From assembly GCA_910578105.1 (NCBI GenBank), contig CAJTPD010000007.1, positions 109,541-173,540 of the forward strand: DNA of 64,000 nucleotides, in the 5' to 3' direction. Numbering within the stretch: the stretch's first letter is position 1; each line of letters begins with the position of its first letter. The position numbers and the translations under genes were made by a program. A model generated the notes under the pieces. It had not been told where the DNA came from and did no database searches. It saw only the letters and a list, made by a program, of their open reading frames with translations. Positions 37,010 to 45,150 of this stretch are shown here, piece after piece. The DNA is from an uncultured Odoribacter sp. (GTDB lineage: Bacteria; Bacteroidota; Bacteroidia; Bacteroidales; Marinifilaceae).

Positions 37010-39304
37010 TTATTTTTTCTTACCCTTTACAGTTTTTTTCCCAACCGGCTTTTCTTTCCGTTTTCCCTTTTGCCTTACTCCGGACTTTGACACCGGCTTT
37101 TTTGCACTTCCGGCTCTTGCTTTCCCGTCCGGTTTCCGCTGCGGCCTGACTACTGTTTCTCCTTCTTCCTTCACGAGTTCAAAATCCAACTGTCTGGCAA
37201 CCAGATTGGCCTTCGCCACCCGGACCGTCACCCGGTCGCCCAACTGATAAGTCTTATGGTGATAACGGCCGGTAATACAATAATTTTTCTCATCAAATTC
37301 ATAAAAATCATCATCCAACTCAGTCATAGACACCAAACCCTCACACTTCGAATCCTCCAGTTCCACATAAAATCCCCACTGCGTAACCCCCGAAATAGTT
37401 CCCTCAAACTCTAACCCGAGCCGATCGGCCATAAACTCCACCTGCTTGTATTTGACGGATGAACGCTCGGCATTGGCAGACACTTGTTCCATATCAGACG
37501 AATGTTTGCAATATTCCTCCAGTTTTTCTTTATTGGCAGAACGACCGTCATCCAGATAACGTTGCAAAAGCCGGTGCACCATCACATCCGGATAACGCCG
37601 GATTGGTGACGTGAAATGAGTATAAAAATCAAAAGCCAGCCCATAATGTCCTATATTATCGGTGGAATAGGCAGCTTTCGCCATTGTCCGGACTGCCAGC
37701 GTTTCAATCATATTCTGTTCCGGCTTATCTTTTACCTCCCGCATCAGATTGTTCATGGAAGTAGTTAACGCTTTCCGGCTACCGGTTTTCACCCCATATC
37801 CGAAACGCGCAACAAACCGGTTGAAGTCCTCCAGTTTTTCCGGCAACGGTTGTTCATGAACCCGGTACACAAACGCAGGTGCTTTTTTCCCCGGTTTCGG
37901 CCTCCCGATCCGTTCGGCCACTTTCTTATTGGCCAGCAACATAAACTCTTCTATCAGCTTATTGGCCTCTTTGGAACGCTTGAAATATACACCGGTAGGA
38001 TGTCCCTTTTCATCCAGATTAAACTTCACCTCAACCCGGTCAAAATCAATGGCTCCGGCCTTGAAACGCTCTTTCCTCAACTTTTGAGCCAAATCATTCA
38101 GCAACAGAATCTCCGGCTTGTAATCCCCTTCAGCCCCTTCGATTATCTCCTGAGCTTCTTCGTAAGTAAAACGGCGGTCGGAACAAATCAATGTACGGCC
38201 GAACCACTGCTCCAATACCCGAGCCTGAGCATCCATCTTAAAAATGGCCGAAAAACACAATTTATCTTCACCCGGACGCAAAGAACAAACCCCGTTGCTC
38301 AAACGCTCCGGCAACATCGGAATAGTACGGTCCACCAAATAAACAGAAGTAGCCCGGGCATAAGCCTCCTTATCCAGAACAGTATTTTCTTTTACATAAT
38401 AACTGACATCGGCAATATGCACCCCGACTTCATACAAACCATTCTCCAATTGACGGACCGACAACGCATCATCAAAATCTTTGGCATCTTTCGGGTCAAT
38501 CGTAAAAGTAGTTATATTCCGGCAATCCCTCCTTGTCCGCATTTCCCCCTGAGGTATTTCCAACGATATTCTCTCAGCAGCTTTCAGCACATTCGCCGGA
38601 AATTTTACAGGCAACTCATACTCTGCCATAATGGCATTCATCTCCGTATCATTATCACCGGGACGTCCCAATACTTCCACCACTTCCCCCACCGGATTTT
38701 TCTGATTCTCCGGCCAATCCTTTATCTTCACCACCACTTTATCACCATTCTCCGCTCCGTGCAAATGTTCCGTAGAAATAAATATATCATATGGAAACTG
38801 TTTCCCCGTAGGAATCAGGAAAGCATAATTTGCAGACTTTTGCAAAACGCCCACAAAAGTAGCCTTTTTCCGTTCCAGAATTTCTATTACCTCGCCTTCC
38901 GGCCGGCGATTCCGGCTGCGGGCATATACCAGTACCTTTACTTTATCCCCGTTCAACGCATGCTTCAGATTGGAAAAAGTAACAAAAACATCCTCCTCGC
39001 TTTCGTTAGAAATAATATAAGCAGTTCCCCGGGCTGTCAACTCCACCTCCCCTGTGATATAAGAACCCGACTGTTTTATTTTGTAACGTCCGGTTGAAAT
39101 TTCTTCCAACTCACCATCCCCGGCCATATCTTTCAGCACTTCTGAAATCTGCCGCTTTGTGTCCATGCTTTTCACCTGCAAACGCATAGCCAGTTGTTTA
39201 TAATTAAAACTCTCGGCAGGATGATTGGCCATCATTGTACTGAGCCGTTTCCTCACATCTGCTTTGCTCATCATAGGCTCAATTTTCTTTCTATGTTTCC
39301 CCAT
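37010..39304 (-). CDS. rnr: Ribonuclease R (RNB-family 3'-5' exoribonuclease)
   Basis: About 764 residues from the ATG at 39304 (MGKHRKKIEPMMSKADVRK); an earlier in-frame start would add a hydrophobic extension not expected for this enzyme. Order: N-terminal winged-helix-like segment, cold-shock domains, RNB domain with 'FTIDPKDAKDFDDALSVRQL' (catalytic Asp cluster) and 'HYGLAFDFYTHFTSPIRRYP', S1 domain ('EFEGTISGVTQWGFYVELED'), and a very basic tail rich in Lys and Arg. It degrades structured RNA. Confidence 0.96.
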   Translation of the reverse strand: MGKHRKKIEPMMSKADVRKRLSTMMANHPAESFNYKQLAMRLQVKSMDTKRQISEVLKDMAGDGELEEISTGRYKIKQSGSYITGEVELTARGTAYIISNESEEDVFVTFSNLKHALNGDKVKVLVYARSRNRRPEGEVIEILERKKATFVGVLQKSANYAFLIPTGKQFPYDIFISTEHLHGAENGDKVVVKIKDWPENQKNPVGEVVEVLGRPGDNDTEMNAIMAEYELPVKFPANVLKAAERISLEIPQGEMRTRRDCRNITTFTIDPKDAKDFDDALSVRQLENGLYEVGVHIADVSYYVKENTVLDKEAYARATSVYLVDRTIPMLPERLSNGVCSLRPGEDKLCFSAIFKMDAQARVLEQWFGRTLICSDRRFTYEEAQEIIEGAEGDYKPEILLLNDLAQKLRKERFKAGAIDFDRVEVKFNLDEKGHPTGVYFKRSKEANKLIEEFMLLANKKVAERIGRPKPGKKAPAFVYRVHEQPLPEKLEDFNRFVARFGYGVKTGSRKALTTSMNNLMREVKDKPEQNMIETLAVRTMAKAAYSTDNIGHYGLAFDFYTHFTSPIRRYPDVMVHRLLQRYLDDGRSANKEKLEEYCKHSSDMEQVSANAERSSVKYKQVEFMADRLGLEFEGTISGVTQWGFYVELEDSKCEGLVSMTELDDDFYEFDEKNYCITGRYHHKTYQLGDRVTVRVAKANLVARQLDFELVKEEGETVVRPQRKPDGKARAGSAKKPVSKSGVRQKGKRKEKPVGKKTVKGKKK

Positions 39305-39442
39305 AATAATAAAATATAACAACATGCCAAAGGATATTCCAATTATTCCGGAACCGGTTATCACATCAACACATTTATTGTGCCCTAAATTTAGTGTTTT
39401 TATGCTTCAAACCGCAGAATTTAAAGAATAAAATTAATTCCA

Positions 39443-39477
39443 TAAAAAAAAGGAAGGTAGTATCGCACCACCTTCCC
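39443..39477 (-). terminator. Intrinsic terminator after threonine dehydrogenase-like gene
   Basis: On the minus strand GGAAGGT (39476-39470) pairs with ACCTTCC (39458-39452), followed by eight T residues. It begins about 25 bases after the stop at 39502. Confidence 0.85.
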
Positions 39478-39501
39478 TGTTTTATGATTTGAACCGGATG
39501 A

Positions 39502-40470
39502 TTACTTAATTAATCCCTTATCAAATTTTTCTTTCACTTTTGCCAGCATATCCACAGTCATATTTTGCAGATTATATTCCGGTTTCCATCCCCACTCTTC
39601 CCGGGCGCAGGTATCATCCATACTATTCGGCCAGCTATCTGCAATAGCCTGTTTTACAGGATCAATCTGATAATCCATTTTGAAATCCGGAATATGTTTA
39701 CGAATCTCGGCAGCTATCTGCTCAGGCTCAAAACTCATGGCAGCAATATTAAAACTATTCCGGTGTTTCAGTTTGGCAGGATCAGCTTCCATCAATTTCA
39801 CCACAGCATTCAAAGCATCCGGCATATACATCATATCCATATAAGTCCCTTCTTTCACATTACAAGTGAAAGCCCCTTTACGGATAGCATCATAATAAAT
39901 CTCCACGGCATAATCCGTCGTACCCCCACCAGGCAAAGTCACATAAGAAATCAAACCAGGGAAACGCACGCTACGGGTGTCTACTCCGAAACGATAGTAG
40001 TAATAATCGCTTAATAATTCCCCGGTCACCTTACAAACTCCGTACATCGTCGTATTCGAACGCTGCAAAGTATCCTGAGGAGTTTTATCCTTAGGCGTAT
40101 CCTTTCCGAAAGCTCCGATAGAACTCGGCGTAAACACGGCACAATTGTTGTCCTTGGCAATATACAATGAATTAGTCAGCGCACCGATATTTATATCCCA
40201 TGCCAATTTCGGATTTTTCTCTCCTGTAGCCGACAAAAGAGCTACCAGATTAAAAATCGTATCGATACCGTATTTTTTAACGATGGCAGCATAGGTTTCG
40301 CCGTCAAGCGCATTCAATTCCTCAAATGGTCCGGCATCCGCCAACGCTTTACATTTTTCAGCACTAATATCTGCTGCCACAACGTTATTATTCCCGTAAA
40401 TTGATCTCAGATGAGGAACCAATTCAGATCCGATTTGCCCTCCGGCACCAACGATTAATATTTTTTTCAT
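39502..40470 (-). CDS. NAD-dependent epimerase/dehydratase-type SDR, likely L-threonine 3-dehydrogenase
   Basis: A 322-residue extended short-chain dehydrogenase. The NAD motif is 'KILIVGAGGQIGSELVPHL' (3-21); the YxxxK catalytic pair is in 'TTMYGVCKVTGELLSDYYYY' (about 142-161), with Ser in 'FTPSSIGAFGKDTP'. 'FPGLISYVTLPGGGTTDYAV' and 'YMDMMYMPDALNAVVKLMEA' closely resemble the SDR-type threonine dehydrogenases known from Flavobacterium and trypanosomes. It would oxidise L-threonine to 2-amino-3-ketobutyrate. A sugar epimerase is less likely. A -7 match TACATTTG is at 40542-40535 on the minus strand. Confidence 0.82.
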   Translation of the reverse strand: MKKILIVGAGGQIGSELVPHLRSIYGNNNVVAADISAEKCKALADAGPFEELNALDGETYAAIVKKYGIDTIFNLVALLSATGEKNPKLAWDINIGALTNSLYIAKDNNCAVFTPSSIGAFGKDTPKDKTPQDTLQRSNTTMYGVCKVTGELLSDYYYYRFGVDTRSVRFPGLISYVTLPGGGTTDYAVEIYYDAIRKGAFTCNVKEGTYMDMMYMPDALNAVVKLMEADPAKLKHRNSFNIAAMSFEPEQIAAEIRKHIPDFKMDYQIDPVKQAIADSWPNSMDDTCAREEWGWKPEYNLQNMTVDMLAKVKEKFDKGLIK

Positions 40471-40589
40471 TGCAGAATTTAATTAAAAATAATTGCTTTC
40501 ATTCAATGGCACACCTATACCACCGAATCGTCGGCAAATGTATAAATTAAAAATTTTACAAAAATAAAATTCAAAATATTTTTTACCGT

Positions 40590-41072
40590 TTAAGTAAAAA
40601 TTCCCGCACTGTTATTTTGTTCAGCCTCGTAATACAAATCAATCAGTAGGCCGGGAGCTTTGGAAGCCTGAACGGCCAAATGGTCACACCGTTCATTTTC
40701 AGGAATATCCGCATGCCCTTTCACCCAGATAAATTTAACCTGATGTTTCCGGAAAATTGTCAGAAAACGCTTCCATAAATCAGGATTTTTCTTCCCTTTA
40801 AATCCTTTCTTTTCCCATTCAAAAACCCATCTTTTTTCCACTGCATCCACCACATAACGGGAATCCGAATAGACGGTAACTACCGTACCCGGCTTTTTCA
40901 AGGCTTCCAGACCCACAATCACCCCCAACAATTCCATCCGGTTGTTCGTAGTTTTTCTAAACCCCATAGACAATTCTTTCCGGTGAATTCCCGACCTCAG
41001 CACAACACCAAACCCGCCGGGACCAGGGTTTCCGCTGGCAGCTCCGTCTGTATATAAGATAACTTCTGTCAT
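40590..41072 (-). CDS. rnhA: Ribonuclease HI
   Basis: A 160-residue RNase H that removes RNA from RNA-DNA hybrids. Catalytic residues appear in order: Asp in 'LYTDGAASGNPGPGGFG' (about 8), Glu in 'TTNNRMELLGVIVGLEAL' (about 47), Asp in 'TVYSDSRYVVDAVEK' (about 69) and His/Asp in 'WVKGHADIPENERCDHLA'. Single domain, normal length. A near-perfect promoter lies just upstream. Confidence 0.96.
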   Translation of the reverse strand: MTEVILYTDGAASGNPGPGGFGVVLRSGIHRKELSMGFRKTTNNRMELLGVIVGLEALKKPGTVVTVYSDSRYVVDAVEKRWVFEWEKKGFKGKKNPDLWKRFLTIFRKHQVKFIWVKGHADIPENERCDHLAVQASKAPGLLIDLYYEAEQNNSAGIFT

Positions 41073-41098
41073 AAACGGATAAAAAAATAGTAACCGGA

Positions 41099-41129
41099 CA
41101 AAATTAATACATTATGAGCTTATTACAAA
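41099..41129 (-). promoter_or_regulatory. rnhA: Bacteroidota-type promoter for rnhA
   Basis: On the minus strand TTTG (41129-41126), 19 bases, then TAATTTTG (41106-41099): exact consensus and spacing. The leader would be about 20 bases. Confidence 0.75.
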
Positions 41130-41352
41130 GCATTTCACCTTGCTTTCGTATCATTCAAACTCCCGCCACTGCCGTCTTTTACGGCATCATTCACCGGCAA
41201 AACAAATACTATAAATCAGCCATTACCCGTAAACGACACGCTATAATATAATAAAACCACCATACAAATCACCCTTTTTACACCAATAGATGTATATTTA
41301 CAAAATTTTCATCTGCGATTACAATAAGAAAAAGTCTGAAAAGTAAACTTTC

Positions 41353-43434
41353 ATGAAAGAATCTATTTTCATCTGGATATTGCTTTCCCTGCTCTCTTGC
41401 CGGAGTATTCCGGCAGAAATCAATGAAACATTGAAAGGAGCCGGTTCCAATAAAAGTGAACTGAAAAAAGTATTGCGCCACTATAGCTGGAAAGACAAGG
41501 ATTCCCTGAAATTCAAAGCAGCCTGTTTTCTGATCGGAAATATGAAATGGCATGCCAGCCATAAACAAATCAGCAACATAGATAAACACTACGCCCGTTT
41601 TTGCCGGAAAGCAGACTCCGCTTACTTTGCCATTTATCAGGAAAAAAAAGGACATCCGGATTCACTGGGTAAATGCATGAAAGAACTGAATAAACGGTAC
41701 CGCTGGCTGGCTGACTCCGCAAAAAAATACGATTTTCACCAGCCCGTTGTAGAGTATAAGATTGCAGCCGATTTACGTTCCCTGAAAAGCAATTTCCTGA
41801 TCACCCACATTGACAATGCCTTCCGTCAATGGGAAACCTCCCCTTTCGCCCGGAAACTGACTTTTCCGGAATTTTGCGAATACATCCTCCCCTACCGCTC
41901 CGTCTGGGGGTATCCTTCCCTTTACTCCGGAAAAGAATTCAACCAATGGTTTGCCAAATATGTAAACTACGACACTACAGCCTCTTTAACACAACGCATC
42001 AACCGGTATAACCAACGGCTTACAGGTATCCGGTATTTTTTCGGCTGGCAGAAAATGAAAGATTGCGGCATCTACAACCTTTTTTTCCACGGACATGATT
42101 GTACAGACGTAGCAGCTTTCGGCTGCAGCATACTCCGGTCGTGCGGCATACCTGCCATAATCGAATTCTGCAACACTTACCGGGACTTCACCGGCCGGCA
42201 TTTTTATTGTGCCGTCAGGGATTCCGGTAACATCTGGAAATATTTTAATCCGGAATCCACTCTGCCGGACAACACGAAATGGAGAATGGGAACCACCATG
42301 AATTTATACCGGCAATACTACGGAGCCCAACCGGATTCTCCCTATTTCCTGAAAAATAAAGACGAACACCTGCCCCCTTTATTTTCAACTCCTTGCATCA
42401 AAGAAATTACAGCCGAACGCCTGGAGGTATGTCTGGTCACCCTGCCTTTTCCGGATACAACAACCAACCATCTGGCCTATCTGGCAGCTTTCGATTCCAG
42501 AAAAGAACTGGTTCCGGTCACCTGGGGAATCATAAATCAAGAACACCGGGAAGTCCGTTTCCCCCAAACCATGACCGGACGCCTGTATTTCCCCGTCTAT
42601 TACCGGGGCCAGGAACTTTGCCCGTTTGGCCCGCCTTTTTATATCAAAAAAGACTCCCTCGCTTCCGGAGGATATCGTTTATTTTCTTTCCCCGGCGACA
42701 CCAGTAACCTGCAATCGGTAGTACTCACCCGGAAATTTCCCCGGAAACCGAATATGGAAAAACTGGCAGGAAATCTGGTCGGAGGCACTTTCGAAGGTGC
42801 CAACCGGAAAAATTTCTCCGACGCACGGACACTCTGTACCATCACAGACCCCCCCGGCCCCTACCTGCAGGATATTATCCTGCCCCATCCCGAAGCATAC
42901 AAGTTTTACCGCTTCGTAGCACCGGAACAGTATTCAGGAGCACACATTTCCGAACTCCAGTTTCTGAGTGAAAAAAAATACGGTTATACCAACACATGCG
43001 AACCGTCTCCGGCTGCCATCCTCCGTCCCGAAGAAACTTTCCGGGAAAAGGAAGACACTGCATTGGTGATGCTTCAGGAACCTTCTCCTGAAAAAATGCA
43101 AAAAAGAGCAGTATTTGATGGCAACATGCAAACGGCAGCCTCATCCAAAACCATCCCCTTTCACCTGAAACATCCGCAAATAGTCACACGCATCCGCTTC
43201 GCTCCCCAGCATGCCGACAACGGAATCCGCAGGGACGACCTGTATGAATTATGGTACTGGCAGGACGGCTGGAAAAGCTGCGGCACCTGCACAGCACGAT
43301 ATGAATACCTGGAATTTAACCACGTACCGGAAAATACACTGCTTTGGCTGCAAAACTATTCGGAAGGACAGGAAGAATTACCTTTTATCATCCGGAACAA
43401 ACAGCAACTGTTTTTATATTACGATATAAAATAA
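41353..43434 (+). CDS. Transglutaminase-like lipoprotein with C-terminal F5/8-type-like domain
   Basis: A 693-residue predicted lipoprotein (signal ending SLLSC, Cys16). The middle part contains a transglutaminase-like core: 'DCTDVAAFGCSILRSCGIPA' with catalytic Cys (about 249), 'GRHFYCAVRDSGNIWKYFNP' with His and a downstream acidic residue. The last 200 residues, with 'RAVFDGNMQTAASSKTIPFH' and 'DDLYELWYWQDGWKSCGTCT', look like a discoidin/F5-8-type beta-sandwich. Such proteins in Bacteroidota are thought to be surface or periplasmic peptidases or cross-linkers; the substrate is unknown. It stands alone, transcribed from the plus strand. Confidence 0.82.
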   Translation: MKESIFIWILLSLLSCRSIPAEINETLKGAGSNKSELKKVLRHYSWKDKDSLKFKAACFLIGNMKWHASHKQISNIDKHYARFCRKADSAYFAIYQEKKGHPDSLGKCMKELNKRYRWLADSAKKYDFHQPVVEYKIAADLRSLKSNFLITHIDNAFRQWETSPFARKLTFPEFCEYILPYRSVWGYPSLYSGKEFNQWFAKYVNYDTTASLTQRINRYNQRLTGIRYFFGWQKMKDCGIYNLFFHGHDCTDVAAFGCSILRSCGIPAIIEFCNTYRDFTGRHFYCAVRDSGNIWKYFNPESTLPDNTKWRMGTTMNLYRQYYGAQPDSPYFLKNKDEHLPPLFSTPCIKEITAERLEVCLVTLPFPDTTTNHLAYLAAFDSRKELVPVTWGIINQEHREVRFPQTMTGRLYFPVYYRGQELCPFGPPFYIKKDSLASGGYRLFSFPGDTSNLQSVVLTRKFPRKPNMEKLAGNLVGGTFEGANRKNFSDARTLCTITDPPGPYLQDIILPHPEAYKFYRFVAPEQYSGAHISELQFLSEKKYGYTNTCEPSPAAILRPEETFREKEDTALVMLQEPSPEKMQKRAVFDGNMQTAASSKTIPFHLKHPQIVTRIRFAPQHADNGIRRDDLYELWYWQDGWKSCGTCTARYEYLEFNHVPENTLLWLQNYSEGQEELPFIIRNKQQLFLYYDIK

Positions 43435-43611
43435 ACGGCCTCTGTACTTACCGATAACAACCCGTTTGAAAAACATACAGAAAATCTTATGGCTACAGAT
43501 TCATCACATAAGAAATTTCAACCCGGCCCATCCGTCGCTGTCAGAAGCATGAATTAAAAAAAAACTTACAGAATAGAAAAGAGTCAGCCATCTTAAATGA
43601 CTGACTTTCAG

Positions 43612-43682
43612 AGGTCGGTAGCGGAATCGAACCGCTCTGCACGGTTTTGCAGACCGTTGCCTAACCTATCGGCCAACCGACC
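43612..43682 (-). tRNA. tRNA-Cys (GCA)
   Basis: On the minus strand the gene starts GGTCGGTTGGCC and folds as a full cloverleaf: acceptor GGTCGGT/ACCGACC, anticodon loop CTGCAAA giving anticodon GCA, T-loop GGTTCGATTCC, and discriminator T, as expected for tRNA-Cys. CCA is not encoded. Confidence 0.95.
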
Positions 43683-43698
43683 GTTTCATTTTGCGATG

Positions 43699-43729
43699 CA
43701 AAGATAGAAGGTTTTCGTTAATCTCCAAA
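43699..43729 (-). promoter_or_regulatory. Bacteroidota-type promoter for tRNA-Cys
   Basis: On the minus strand TTTG (43729-43726), 19 bases, TATCTTTG (43706-43699): exact consensus. The tRNA starts 16 bases downstream. Confidence 0.75.
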
Positions 43730-43742
43730 ACAATCCGTAAAA

Positions 43743-44099
43743 TTATTTTTCTAAAGTCACACTGGTACATTTAATTTGTCCGCCCAAAGGAGGATTCATT
43801 TTTGATATTTTAATCTTAGCATACTCCAATTGCGGAAAAGCCTCATAAAGAGCATGCAGTATACGCCGCCCCAGATGTTCCAGCAAATGCGAACGCCTGG
43901 TCATTTCCCCGGCTATGATTTCATAAGCCGTCTGGTAACTCAGAGCATCATCAATGCAATCGGATTTTGCAGACAAACTGCAATCGTAATGCAAACACGC
44001 ATATACCGTAAATTTATTGCCAACCACCTGTTCCGCTTCAAAACAACCATGATAAGCAAAAAACTCCATACCTTCAATTTCGAGTATCCCTTTCATCAT
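43743..44099 (-). CDS. folB: Dihydroneopterin aldolase
   Basis: A 118-residue enzyme of folate synthesis, converting dihydroneopterin to 6-hydroxymethyl-dihydropterin. 'LEIEGMEFFAYHGCFEAEQV' contains the FolB signature, including the conserved Glu after the Tyr-His-Gly segment; 'DDALSYQTAYEIIAGEM' and 'LLEHLGRRILHALYEAFP' complete the family pattern. The start is either of two adjacent ATG codons. An upstream minus-strand promoter and terminator (44174-44305) may form a separate small RNA or an attenuated leader for this gene. Confidence 0.93.
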   Translation of the reverse strand: MMKGILEIEGMEFFAYHGCFEAEQVVGNKFTVYACLHYDCSLSAKSDCIDDALSYQTAYEIIAGEMTRRSHLLEHLGRRILHALYEAFPQLEYAKIKISKMNPPLGGQIKCTSVTLEK

Positions 44100-44173
44100 T
44101 TTTCTGAATTAGTTTATAAAGTCACAATCTTGTCGTCCGGTATTCATCCGGTTTTACGAATTATATTCAATAT

Positions 44174-44268
44174 AAAAAAATGAAAGGGTCGGAAAACCGA
44201 CCCTTAACCATTTACTAACTACTAACCTAAACCATACAAACTTATGAAAAACAATCTTTTTTCAAAAG
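44174..44268 (-). ncRNA. Candidate small RNA or attenuated leader upstream of folB
   Basis: A complete transcription unit of about 95 bases lacks a plausible gene. The promoter at 44305-44275 (minus) is followed by a start near 44268, a pyrimidine-poor middle containing GGTTAGTAGTTAGTAAATGG, and a strong terminator: AAGGGTCGG, TTTT loop, CCGACCCTT, then a T run. It stops 75 bases before folB, so it could be a free-standing small RNA or a leader whose terminator is regulated. Confidence 0.55.
44184..44205 (-). terminator. Terminator hairpin of the candidate small RNA
   Basis: AAGGGTCGG and CCGACCCTT form a perfect 9-base stem with a 4-base loop. On the minus strand it is followed by TCATTTTTTTA (44183-44173). 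Confidence 0.8.
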
Positions 44269-44274
44269 ACGGTG

Positions 44275-44305
44275 CAAAGGTAAAAATCCTATTTCAAAAA
44301 GCAAG
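44275..44305 (-). promoter_or_regulatory. Bacteroidota-type promoter of the candidate small RNA
   Basis: On the minus strand CTTG (44305-44302), 19 bases, TACCTTTG (44282-44275). The -7 match is exact and the -33 box has one mismatch. Confidence 0.7.
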
Positions 44306-44522
44306 ATTTTAATTGCAAATAATAGCTAATTAAAATCTTAAAATACAGTTAAAATTCCAGAACGTAATAGTTACGCTATGCAGGTTATGAAGAAAATTTT
44401 CCGCGCGAAATGAATTTCTTTAACTATAAATTCTTCCGGACAAATTTCCGGCCCCGGGTCTTGCTTCCGGTCCGTCATTTGCCGTATGTTTGCAAAATAG
44501 TTAAAAATAAATACCCGGATAT

Positions 44523-44553
44523 TTTGCAAAAACAAAAAATTCCTCTACTTTTG
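44523..44553 (+). promoter_or_regulatory. Bacteroidota-type promoter for tRNA-Val
   Basis: TTTG (44523-44526), 19 bases, TACTTTTG (44546-44553): exact consensus. The tRNA begins 25 bases downstream. Confidence 0.78.
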
Positions 44554-44578
44554 TTTCCGCAATCAAGACAGACTGCAC

Positions 44579-44653
44579 GGGTTCTTAGCTCAGTTGGTTC
44601 AGAGCATCTGGTTTACACCCAGAGGGTCGGGGGTTCGAATCCCTCAGGACCCA
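44579..44653 (+). tRNA. tRNA-Val (TAC)
   Basis: Cloverleaf with acceptor GGGTTCT/AGGACCC, D arm from AGCTCAGTTGGTTCAGAGC, anticodon stem CTGGT/ACCAG-like with loop TTTACAC (anticodon TAC), T arm GGGGGTTCGAATCCCTC, and discriminator A. CCA is not encoded. Confidence 0.95.
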
Positions 44654-44677
44654 CAAAATCAAGAAGAAAATCAAAGC

Positions 44678-44716
44678 AAACTCCTGAAAACAAAGGCTTT
44701 CAGGAGTTTTTCTTTT
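44678..44716 (+). terminator. Intrinsic terminator of tRNA-Val
   Basis: AAACTCCTGAAA pairs with TTTCAGGAGTTT across an 8-base loop and is followed by TTCTTTTT. It lies 25 bases after the tRNA. Confidence 0.85.
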
Positions 44717-45150
44717 TCCCGACTTACCGAAAATACAGCAAAATGAAGCAGCAAAAACAGGTGAAATCGGTGGACTTTATTCCTCCCCGGGAGTGTTGAT
44801 AGTGTTTCAAAAAGAATGCGCCACAGGCAAGGATAATAAAACGTTGGATTTTTGGAAACTTAGAGACCGGCAAAGGAAAGCACACCCCCGAATCAGATTT
44901 ATAAGATACGATGAAGATTCCATGGAAAAGTAAAAAAAGTGCTTGTGCCGTTACATCCACCGAGTATAATCCTGAAAAAGTTGACCACTCCCAAAGTAAA
45001 CCTTTTTCAGGAAACTACAAATTACCATCTATCAAAATATAAATGATACATGGCAACAGGGGTTTTGTGTCTATAAAGGTGCCGGAGATACGATGGCAGG
45101 TATAAATCTGTTCATAGGATCTAAAATCTGCTGTGGAATATAGAAATTAC
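44717..45150. other. Gene-free stretch with possible decayed coding fragments
   Basis: No intact gene was found. A plus-strand open fragment near the end, about 45052-45147, reads TWQQGFCVYKGAGDTMAGIN and then an early stop; a minus-strand frame of 78 codons (44724-44960) has no start context or family features. The composition resembles the coding neighbours, so this may be a worn-out gene, but I cannot name it. Confidence 0.4.

Noticed and set aside
37850..39097. Plus-strand open frame of 415 codons opposite RNase R
   Set aside because: It is the antisense of a clear rnr gene, rich in His, Gln, Pro and Arg as antisense frames of such genes are, and shows no domain.
44410..44799. Open frame running through tRNA-Val
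   Set aside because: It contains the whole tRNA gene and its terminator and has no coding features.
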